Part shown: in pieces, positions 23,854 to 31,013 of the stretch
How positions within the stretch are numbered: position 1 is the first letter of the stretch
Layout: the number at the start of each line of letters is the position of its first letter
DNA from: Chitinophaga rhizosphaerae
GTDB lineage: Bacteria; Bacteroidota; Bacteroidia; Chitinophagales; Chitinophagaceae
NCBI RefSeq assembly: GCF_003958645.1
Contig: NZ_RXLO01000003.1
Span: 248,001 to 312,000, forward strand
Reading direction: 5' to 3'
DNA length: 64,000 nucleotides
Translations under genes and position numbers: made by a program
Notes under the pieces: model-generated
The model's database searches: none
The model's input: only the letters and a program-made list of their open reading frames with translations
What the model was told of the DNA's origin: nothing

Positions 23854-25080
23854 ATGAACAACAAACTGAGATTGTTTTATGGCAGTTGTTTTGCACTGAT
23901 CACAACTGCATTTTCTTTCAGCATCAGGGCGGGCATTCTTCCGCAACTGGCTGAAACTTTCCAACTGAGCGCCACGCAGCTGGGATTCATCAATTCCATG
24001 TGGTTCCTGGGGTTCCCGATTTCCATGGTGATCGGCGGACTGTTTTATTACCAGATCGGGCCGAAGCGGATCATGATCTTCGCATTTTTCGCGCATACGC
24101 TGGGCATTCTCCTGACGATTTACTCGGGGGGATATACAGGCCTGTTGATTTCCACGCTGCTTTTGGGTTTGGGGAACGGCTGTACGGAAGCGGCCTGTAA
24201 CCCCATGATCGCAGACAGTTATTCCGGCAAGCAGATGAATACCCTGCTCAACCGTTTCCACATGTGGTTCCCCGGCGGTATCGTGATCGGCAGCCTCGTG
24301 TCTTTGGGCATGACGCACCTGAACCTGGGATGGGAAGCGCAGATATGGATTATCCTATTGCCCACGCTGGTGTACGCTTTCCTGTTCTACAAACAGGAAT
24401 TCCCGAAACCGCAGCACCAGGAAAGCGTATCCGTAGTAGAGAACCTGAAAGCGATGGCAACACCGCTTTTCATATTCATCGCCCTTTGCATGACGCTCAC
24501 CGCCATCAGTGAATTCGGGCCGCAACAGTGGACCGGCATCATCATGGCCGCTAGCGGCGCCGAACCTATGGTAATATTGGCGCTGGTAACAGGATTGATG
24601 GCCGTTGGGAGATATTTCGGCGGAAGCATCGTCGGGAAGTTCGACCAGACCGGCGTGTTATTGGGGTCAGCGGTTTTTGCCACCATCGGCATTTACCTCT
24701 TCAGTACGCAAACCGGTGGAATGGCTTATGTAGCCGCCATTTTCTTCGCGATCGGAGTATGTTACTTCTGGCCCAACATGATCGGGTTCGTTGCAGAGAA
24801 AATTCCCAAAAGCGGCGCCCTCGGCATGTCTATCGTGGGCGCGATGGGGATGTTCTCCACCTCCATGTGGAACCCCGTGATCGGCCGTTGGATCGATGAA
24901 AGCCGCGTAAAAGCCGCAGCAAACGGTTTGACCGGAGCTGATCTCGAACTCGCCGCCGGACAGGAAACCATGAAGCTCATGATCATCTTCCCCGGGGTCT
25001 TGATCGTGCTCTTCGCATTACTCTGGTTCTGGGTGAAACGCAGCAAACCTGCACAAGCAGTAAGCCAGCCCGCACATTGA
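23854..25080 (+). CDS. MFS transporter
   Basis: A 408-residue integral membrane protein with about 12 hydrophobic segments in two halves, typical of the major facilitator superfamily. The loop after the second helix (YQIGPKRIMI) corresponds to the conserved MFS loop. The pattern with FGLG-like and acidic residues in the first helices recalls FucP/sugar:proton symporters, but this is weak. It is the last gene of the operon, 33 bases after the fusion gene, followed by a strong terminator. It probably takes up the product made in the periplasm by the ThuA/dehydrogenase pair so that the cytoplasmic enzymes can use it. Confidence 0.9.
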   Translation: MNNKLRLFYGSCFALITTAFSFSIRAGILPQLAETFQLSATQLGFINSMWFLGFPISMVIGGLFYYQIGPKRIMIFAFFAHTLGILLTIYSGGYTGLLISTLLLGLGNGCTEAACNPMIADSYSGKQMNTLLNRFHMWFPGGIVIGSLVSLGMTHLNLGWEAQIWIILLPTLVYAFLFYKQEFPKPQHQESVSVVENLKAMATPLFIFIALCMTLTAISEFGPQQWTGIIMAASGAEPMVILALVTGLMAVGRYFGGSIVGKFDQTGVLLGSAVFATIGIYLFSTQTGGMAYVAAIFFAIGVCYFWPNMIGFVAEKIPKSGALGMSIVGAMGMFSTSMWNPVIGRWIDESRVKAAANGLTGADLELAAGQETMKLMIIFPGVLIVLFALLWFWVKRSKPAQAVSQPAH

Positions 25081-25128
25081 TTTCAGGCGCGTCATTCCCC
25101 TTCGGGGAAGATGCGGAAACATACAACA

Positions 25129-25177
25129 GGCAACGATTCAGAAGGAATTTACTTCCCTGGTCGTTGCCTTTTTTTTT
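25129..25177 (+). terminator. Terminator of the catabolic operon
   Basis: GGCAACGA (25129-25136) pairs with TCGTTGCC (25161-25168); an inner GAAG/CTTC pair extends the structure, and nine T follow (25169-25177). Confidence 0.75.
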
Positions 25178-25402
25178 ATCCAGTGCGGTAAAATAATGCC
25201 ACGGCACCAGGGCGGAATTTTCATTTCCGACTCAATTTATTAATAATCAATAATTTATAGTTATTTGTTTTGTTGCATCCCGCCAAAAATCCATACGGCT
25301 TGAGACGGTATAAAACCATCCTCATGTTTCCTTGTTATGATTTCAGCGGCGGATTTTCCGGATTCGGTACACCTTTTGCTTCTTCACATTAAAACAACCC
25401 AT

Positions 25403-25810
25403 ATGAAGAAATTGCCCCTCTTGTTCCTCCTTTTAGGCATTGTGCTTTTTACCACTTCGGCTTGTAAAAAGGAATATATTACGAATGAAACGATACCCAA
25501 TTTTACCGTGGTGCATACGGTTGTAGTGGCGGATTGGACCCTCAACCAGGCAGACGGTACGTATACGGCGGTCATCAAAATGCCCGAAATCGACAACGTG
25601 TCTTTCGACAACGACGGGGTAGTGGTGGCAGCGATGTTCGATAATATCAACTACGAAGCATTGCCACAGGTGTATGACGGTTTCAGCTACACGTTCTTTT
25701 ATTCTCCCGGCTTCCTGACCATTTCCGTCCAGGGCGCCAACGGCGGACCAGGTTCCAGGCCCACCGGCCCGATCAAGTTCAAGATCGTGCTCGTTCCCTC
25801 GGCACAGTAA
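25403..25810 (+). CDS. Small lipoprotein (135 aa)
   Basis: The start was set at ATG 25403 because it begins a clean lipoprotein signal: MKKLPLLFLLLGIVLF followed by the lipobox TTSAC and KK. The mature part of about 110 residues looks all-beta, with an aromatic-rich C-terminal half (YDGFSYTFFYSPGF), and has no recognised catalytic motif. It resembles many small Bacteroidota surface or periplasmic lipoproteins of unknown role. It is a single gene flanked by terminators at 25129-25177 and 25849-25886. Confidence 0.75.
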   Translation: MKKLPLLFLLLGIVLFTTSACKKEYITNETIPNFTVVHTVVVADWTLNQADGTYTAVIKMPEIDNVSFDNDGVVVAAMFDNINYEALPQVYDGFSYTFFYSPGFLTISVQGANGGPGSRPTGPIKFKIVLVPSAQ

Positions 25811-25848
25811 TCCCGCCGCCAGGCGCTTTGAGCGCAACATCATATGCC

Positions 25849-25886
25849 GGCAGCATCACGCCTCAACAGCGGGTGCTGCCTTTTTT
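25849..25886 (+). terminator. Intrinsic terminator
   Basis: GGCAGCA (25849-25855) pairs with TGCTGCC (25874-25880), followed by six T (25881-25886). Confidence 0.7.
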
Positions 25887-26097
25887 ATGTACCCCATCCC
25901 GCCCCAACATTTGCAGAAATCCCGAAAAATCGTACATTAACGAGTCTATAGCAATGTCGTAGTCCTAACTATCGTAATTTTTATGAAGTGAACAACCAAT
26001 TTCGATTAATATCACTCAAGATGCACCGAACCAAAATCAGTTGATCCCGATTTATTTTCAAAGAGCAAATCATATCCCCGTACGCAAGCAGTTTTGT

Positions 26098-26877
26098 ATG
26101 AAAAACACGCCTTCCAAGTATTACCTGACGGCCAAAAAGTTCTGGAAAACGGTCGTAGACATCGAGACCGACGCAGACCCCGCCGCACTGCAGCAGCAGA
26201 TCGAACTTCACAAAAAACTCCTCAACGTATTCCAGGCCGGTAACTATTTCTATTTCGTTTTTAATATGTATTCCGGCGACACCGACCTGATGAGTCCCGG
26301 CGTCACCAACATGTTGGGGTATGAACCGGAAGAAATGTCGATTTCGTTCCTGATGGATTGCATCCACCCGGACGATAAACCATTTTTCCTCAATTTCGAG
26401 CACAAAGTAGTCGAATTCTTCAAAGGCCTTCCGTTCGAAAAAGTCCATTGCTACAAAGTGCAATACGATTTCCGGATCAAAGCCAAAGACGGTCGGTACG
26501 TTCGCCTGCTGCACCAGGCCGTTCAAATCGATTTCGACGAACAGAATTACTACCGGACGCTTTGCCTGGAAACAGACATCACCCACATCAAGCCCGAAGG
26601 CAAACCCTGCTTCTCCATCATCGGCCTCGATGGCGAACCCTCGTACTACAATATCCAGGACGCACAGGTATTCACCAAGTCGTTTGACCGGTTCACGAAA
26701 CAGGAAAGGGTCATTCTCAAAGGGATCGTGGAAGGGAAATCCAGTAAAATGCTCGCCGGCGAGCTTTGCATCAGCCTCAACACCGTCAACGTTCACCGGA
26801 AAAACATCCTGCGGAAAGCGGAAGTCAACACCCCGTTGGAGCTGGTTACCAAAGCGATCGGAGAGGGCTGGATTTGA
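26098..26877 (+). CDS. PAS-like sensor with LuxR-type HTH
   Basis: The first ATG in frame is at 26098, giving 259 residues; an upstream TTG at 26041 is less likely. Residues 40-175 look like a PAS fold (YYFVFNMYSGDTDLMSPG, then YDFRIKAKDGRYVRLLHQA), a common small-ligand sensor. The last 65 residues are a LuxR/GerE HTH (FTKQERVILKGIVEGKSSKM, then LCISLNTVNVHRKNILRK). This combination is frequent in Bacteroidota as stand-alone cytoplasmic regulators without a receiver domain. No adjacent kinase is present. It may control the outer-membrane protein gene that follows 75 bases later; that link is inference. Confidence 0.88.
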   Translation: MKNTPSKYYLTAKKFWKTVVDIETDADPAALQQQIELHKKLLNVFQAGNYFYFVFNMYSGDTDLMSPGVTNMLGYEPEEMSISFLMDCIHPDDKPFFLNFEHKVVEFFKGLPFEKVHCYKVQYDFRIKAKDGRYVRLLHQAVQIDFDEQNYYRTLCLETDITHIKPEGKPCFSIIGLDGEPSYYNIQDAQVFTKSFDRFTKQERVILKGIVEGKSSKMLAGELCISLNTVNVHRKNILRKAEVNTPLELVTKAIGEGWI

Positions 26878-26923
26878 TATAAAATAACTAGCGGTAGGTA
26901 TTTTTTTGCTTTTCCGAAGCCGG

Positions 26924-26931
26924 TAGCTTTG
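26924..26931 (+). promoter_or_regulatory. Promoter -7 box
   Basis: TAGCTTTG matches TAnnTTTG exactly, with TTTTTTTG about 15 bases upstream. Initiation would fall near 26938, so the ATG at 26953 is a more sensible start than the one at 26941. Confidence 0.45.
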
Positions 26932-26952
26932 TCAGCAAGAATGCACCTTACC

Positions 26953-29019
26953 ATGAAAAGTCGCCTACTGCTCGTTGCACTTGTATTGCAAACTTCCGTC
27001 TCGTTCGGTCAACTCAGCGTTTACCTTTGCTCCGAAACCAATGAAATCGGGTGGAGCGCCGGACTGGAAAATCCGCCGCGCGACAATAACGCCTATCAAC
27101 ATTGTAAGGAACGCGGCGGGAAATTCCCGGTTTTGCTGTTCACCCATAACGGCCCGGGGCATTTTGCCATCGTGGCCGCCCAGAACGACCAGGGGAAGAG
27201 GGTTTATGGCGTTGGCGCCGGCTTCGGGTCGGACGAATCTGCGTTGCGGGAGGCCCGGTCGCAGGCCATGTTCAGGGGAGGGCAGGAAAAAACCTTCTAT
27301 ACCTTGTCTTCCGGCAGCAGGCTGGCACCCAAATCGAATAACACCACATCCTCCGCCCAACCCGCCCCGAAGCCCGACTGGAACGAATGGCGCAACACCG
27401 CATGCGCCAACCTCCAATACCGGAACAAAACGCTGGAAGGGTACGACTGGAATTTCCAGGTCCATATGTACTTCCAGGTCAAATCGAATTTTAAAGTGCC
27501 GGTAAGCTTTGTTTTCGGGCTGTACGATAAAAACGGTAAAATGCATTTCGGCGATGTGCATACCCTTCGGCCCGGGGAGCAGCAGGAATTCGTCCATAAA
27601 ATGAGTGGCCGCATCATCGAAAGCATCCGCATTACCGAAGTGAAAAACGCACAAACGGGCCGGAACCTTTCCTGCGACGACGACGGAACGAAGAATTCCG
27701 GCGAATCGGAAAGGGATTTGATGCAGGAGATCAATGGCTACGCCGTCCAGATCCCGGACGATAACCCCACGAAAAAACATTTCCTCCAGCGGATCGAATA
27801 TGCCCGGAAGGATACCAAAATAACCGAAGACGGATACTTCAACGTCCTGAAAGAAGCGCGGGACGGGCTTAAACGGCTCCACGAATCCATCAGCAAAACC
27901 CAAACCTGGCAGGATAACGCGAACGCACAAAGCGCACGCATAATCGAAGAACAAAAACAGAAAGCGGAAGAACAGCGCCTGGCCGAAGAGCAACGCAAGA
28001 ATGAAGAACAGGCAAGGAAGATGGCCACGGAAAAAGCCGCTTTCGACGAAAAAATGCAGAAGGGCAACGCGGCGATGAACAGTAGGAATTACCCTGCCGC
28101 GATAAGTTATTACCAGGCTGCCCAGAACAGCACGACAGACGCCAACGACCGGGCCCGGGCCATCAACAGCTACAACGCGGCTTTGGAAGCGAAGAAATCC
28201 GCCGACCGGGAAGTGAGGGTGGAGCAGGCAAACATCCGGGACAAGGATGAGAATATCGCTTACGGCACCATGGCCACCGCAGCCGCCGGCGCCATGGTCT
28301 TCCTGAAGGATGGTTACAGCGGAAAGGGCTTCGCCGGGAAATTCTCATTGGGACTGGGGTACGAGCATTCGCCGATCCTGAGCAACGGCTCCGGCGAATT
28401 TGCCGCCGCCAAATCCTGGATCGAGGAGCGCAATCTGCTGACGTTCCACACCGGCTTTACTTTGGGCGTGCTGAACAATAAACCCGTATCGATTTACCTG
28501 AAACCGGAAATGAATCTCGGCATGAGCGCGCTGGTACCCGGCGTGAGCGGTGGGTATTTCAGTTACGGAGGGGCCGCGGTATTGCAACTGGCGGTGAAAC
28601 CCCACGCGAAATTCAGCATCTTCGGCGAAGGCGGCTGGATGCGCTACAGCGGCACGTTCAAGTACGACGCCGATGCGCAGAACAATACGGCTACGGATGA
28701 TGTGCGGGAGGGGAATATGTCGTTCAGCAAATTGCGGTATGGCGGCGGGTTTATGCTCCGGTGGATCGATAGGGGACGGGGGAAGGAAACGTACCTCCGG
28801 CCGGGTGCATTCTTTGAAAAACCGTCGTTTTTCACGGGCGCCGCAAAGCCGGTTCTGAGCATGAACCTCCAGGTCAATGTTTACAGCGCCATCCTGCTCG
28901 ACTTCACCTACACACCCAAAACCTTCATCCCCGGTGAGTTGCACTACCCCTCGACCCTCGAAAGGAAGGATGTGAACTATTTCGCGGTGAAAATCATCCG
29001 CCAGGGCCGCCTGAACTGA
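26953..29019 (+). CDS. Exported protein with DUF4189-like, coiled-coil/TPR and barrel-like regions
   Basis: The start was set at 26953 (MKSRLLLVALVLQT, a signal peptide); the ATG at 26941 is the alternative. About 688 residues. Residues 25-120 resemble the DUF4189-type secreted domain with paired Cys (LCSETNEIGWSAG, QHCKERGG). Residues 140-230 form a beta-domain. Residues 330-380 are a Glu/Gln/Lys-rich coiled coil, and 380-425 a TPR-like hairpin pair (NYPAAISYYQAAQ). The last 230 residues have the alternating pattern and aromatic belts of an outer-membrane beta-barrel. It may span periplasm and outer membrane. It is followed 27 bases later by a small lipoprotein gene on the same transcript. 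Confidence 0.7.
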   Translation: MKSRLLLVALVLQTSVSFGQLSVYLCSETNEIGWSAGLENPPRDNNAYQHCKERGGKFPVLLFTHNGPGHFAIVAAQNDQGKRVYGVGAGFGSDESALREARSQAMFRGGQEKTFYTLSSGSRLAPKSNNTTSSAQPAPKPDWNEWRNTACANLQYRNKTLEGYDWNFQVHMYFQVKSNFKVPVSFVFGLYDKNGKMHFGDVHTLRPGEQQEFVHKMSGRIIESIRITEVKNAQTGRNLSCDDDGTKNSGESERDLMQEINGYAVQIPDDNPTKKHFLQRIEYARKDTKITEDGYFNVLKEARDGLKRLHESISKTQTWQDNANAQSARIIEEQKQKAEEQRLAEEQRKNEEQARKMATEKAAFDEKMQKGNAAMNSRNYPAAISYYQAAQNSTTDANDRARAINSYNAALEAKKSADREVRVEQANIRDKDENIAYGTMATAAAGAMVFLKDGYSGKGFAGKFSLGLGYEHSPILSNGSGEFAAAKSWIEERNLLTFHTGFTLGVLNNKPVSIYLKPEMNLGMSALVPGVSGGYFSYGGAAVLQLAVKPHAKFSIFGEGGWMRYSGTFKYDADAQNNTATDDVREGNMSFSKLRYGGGFMLRWIDRGRGKETYLRPGAFFEKPSFFTGAAKPVLSMNLQVNVYSAILLDFTYTPKTFIPGELHYPSTLERKDVNYFAVKIIRQGRLN

Positions 29020-29046
29020 TCTTGCCTTAACCGAAAAACTTGCACC

Positions 29047-29625
29047 ATGAAATCCTGCCTTATATTATTCGCATTCGTTGCCTTATTTACCGTTTCCTGT
29101 TCGGAAGAATCGCAGATCGAAGGGCTCATCGCCACAAAGCCTACCGTAGTGGCGCTAAACGCCGAAATCGGGAAAGGACAGGAAAAAACCGTAGCCATGC
29201 CGGTCAACGGTTCCAACTGCAACCTGTTCGTCAGGAATATTTTCACCGTCTCCGGTTCCACGGAATACAGGAACTGCCTGTTGACCTTGCAGAACGGCGC
29301 AGGTAAGTTTTCCCACAAGTACGTTAATTCCACTTCCTACATCAAAAAGTCGGACATGGGAATGCAGGTAACGGGCGCCATCTTCAACCCCGAAACGGCT
29401 TCGGGCTTTTTGTTCTCTACCACCAATCCCGTGAACACCGGCAATTTTACTTACTACGCGTCTACCGTCAAATTCAATGAAACGGCTTATATACCGGTCA
29501 AATTCACGTTGAACGGCAACGCTCCCGTATTTGGTTACCTGGTAGTGACGCCGGCGCCCGACAAACTGGTCATCAGTAAAGTGGTGTATAATGTGGTGGG
29601 AGAAATTTCGGCGGGGAAAGAATAG
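29047..29625 (+). CDS. Hypothetical lipoprotein (192 aa)
   Basis: Begins MKSCLILFAFVALF with a lipobox ending VSC (residue 18), so it is lipid-anchored after export. The remainder is a beta-rich domain of about 170 residues with repeated Thr/Asn-rich strands and no catalytic motif. The pattern resembles Bacteroidota surface lipoproteins with immunoglobulin-like folds. It lies 27 bases after the barrel-like protein gene and probably works with it at the outer membrane. Convergent with the DoxX gene; the hairpin at 29673-29700 ends both. Confidence 0.72.
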   Translation: MKSCLILFAFVALFTVSCSEESQIEGLIATKPTVVALNAEIGKGQEKTVAMPVNGSNCNLFVRNIFTVSGSTEYRNCLLTLQNGAGKFSHKYVNSTSYIKKSDMGMQVTGAIFNPETASGFLFSTTNPVNTGNFTYYASTVKFNETAYIPVKFTLNGNAPVFGYLVVTPAPDKLVISKVVYNVVGEISAGKE

Positions 29626-29672
29626 TGGGGGGATCGGAGTGCGTCTTCTTTCATTTCACTTCTCATAAAAAG

Positions 29673-29700
29673 AAAAGAGCGGCACACCGGCCGCTCTTTT
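29673..29700. terminator. Bidirectional hairpin terminator
   Basis: AAAAGAGCGGC (29673-29683) pairs with GCCGCTCTTTT (29690-29700) between convergent genes, with A/T ends on both strands. Confidence 0.8.
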
Positions 29701-29720
29701 CTTTACCGGGAAACCGGGAA

Positions 29721-30128
29721 TTATTTTTTCCGGAAAGCGGCATCCAGCGAGAAGCGTCCGCTTCCGAGCACGAAAATTACAACGCTCAGGAGCAGGTAGG
29801 CGAAAGCCAGTTCCTTGTTCTGGAAAGGATCTTTGGCATGTGCGATGAAAAATGCAACGATCATGGTGATGAAGATCGGGATGATCGACAGGCGGGTAAA
29901 GAGCCCGAGCACCACGAAAATCCCGCAGAAAAACTCGGCGAATATCACCAGGATCACTGTGGGCTTCACACCGATGCCGATGATGTCGGTAAACATCTGC
30001 AGCATGGTTTCGTAAGCGGCCAGCTTGCCGTAGCCGTGATAGATGAAAAGTCCACCAACGATAAGGCGCATTAAAAGCGCGGCAAGGTCGGTACTGAGCG
30101 GTTGTGTGCTAAGGATACTGTTTTTCAT
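29721..30128 (-). CDS. DoxX-family membrane protein
   Basis: A 135-residue integral membrane protein with four hydrophobic segments and the DoxX hallmark start of the domain (LLMRLIVGGLFIYHGYGKL). The GLFTRLSIIP turn lies between helices 2 and 3. DoxX proteins are found with thiosulfate oxidation, redox stress and detoxification genes, but the role in Bacteroidota is undefined. The ATG start is complementary to 30126-30128. A TACTTTTG box on the minus strand (30160-30167) is a likely -7 element. No operon partner is seen. Confidence 0.88.
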   Translation of the reverse strand: MKNSILSTQPLSTDLAALLMRLIVGGLFIYHGYGKLAAYETMLQMFTDIIGIGVKPTVILVIFAEFFCGIFVVLGLFTRLSIIPIFITMIVAFFIAHAKDPFQNKELAFAYLLLSVVIFVLGSGRFSLDAAFRKK

Positions 30129-30441
30129 AAAGAAGATCGCATTTAGGTTAAGTACACATCAAAAGTAAGTAGAATATTTATTTCTTTCGCTGTCATTCCC
30201 CGAATTCATTTTTAACCCTAATTCGCTTACAGGATAATTTTACGACGCTGCGCTTCCTGGTCCTTCCCGCGAATTTCCCCTGAATCGGTACGAATATCGA
30301 TCCGGCGATCACGAATATACAAACGCCCCGATTCGGCGGTCGTTAATCCCGATTTTTACGGCCGGAATGCACTTCCAACCGCAGCAATCCGATCATCCTC
30401 TTATTCGAATACACATTTGTTAACAATTAAATCAAAGAAAA
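30129..30441. other. Divergent intergenic region between DoxX and a small secreted protein gene
   Basis: No gene is supported. It must hold the promoters for both flanking genes; only the leftward -7 box at 30160-30167 is a clear match. Confidence 0.4.
30160..30167 (-). promoter_or_regulatory. Promoter -7 box for DoxX gene
   Basis: The minus strand reads TACTTTTG, matching TAnnTTTG, 32 bases before the start codon. No clear -33 element is visible. Confidence 0.35.
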
Positions 30442-30759
30442 ATGAAACGTTTATTTCTCGCTACGTTCTGCCTCGCACTGGGCGCAGGCGCATTTGCAGC
30501 TGATGCTAAAACCACCAAACCGGCTACCGGAAAAGCAACGGTAAAAACCGCCAATGGCAACAACATCGTGGTAAGCACGAAAAAACAGGAAGTGAGCCAG
30601 TTCCGCATCCAGCGCCAGATCCTGACGCAAGACCTCTGCGGCAACCACATCGTTGTGTACGTATCCGGCCCGAACAATTCTACCTGGCTGCAGATGTACG
30701 ACTGCGCTACCACTTACGTATCCCAGCACCTGGATTCCAACGGTTGCTTCAACGGATAA
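30442..30759 (+). CDS. Small secreted protein (105 aa)
   Basis: Signal peptide MKRLFLATFCLALGAGAFAA with a probable cleavage after AFA. The mature peptide of about 85 residues has a Lys/Thr-rich N-terminus and a C-terminal part with three Cys (DLCGNH, YDCATT, NGCFNG) that could form disulfides. No family is recognised. Small exported Cys-containing proteins of this kind are frequent in Chitinophagaceae, often in several copies. It is a single gene with its own terminator at 30836-30864. Confidence 0.75.
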   Translation: MKRLFLATFCLALGAGAFAADAKTTKPATGKATVKTANGNNIVVSTKKQEVSQFRIQRQILTQDLCGNHIVVYVSGPNNSTWLQMYDCATTYVSQHLDSNGCFNG

Positions 30760-30835
30760 TTTTGTTAGACATGAGGTGATGAAAGCCAGGTCCCAAAGCC
30801 GGCAACCCCGGTATTTCAATATCCAGGCTTACACC

Positions 30836-30864
30836 AAAGGGCAATCCACCGGGTTGCCCTTTTT
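30836..30864 (+). terminator. Intrinsic terminator
   Basis: AAAGGGCAA (30836-30844) pairs with TTGCCCTTT, with T run to 30864. Confidence 0.75.
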
Positions 30865-31013
30865 GATGGCCCGTAGCCGGACGTCCGTTGTCCAATCAGG
30901 ATCGCCTGCAGGAACCTCTGGAAATATGCATCCTATAGCCGTCTCAACGGTTGGCCTCCAATCCGTTCGGGCGGCGCTCGTGAATCCGGTAAAAAGTTTG
31001 GGGGAATAAAGGA

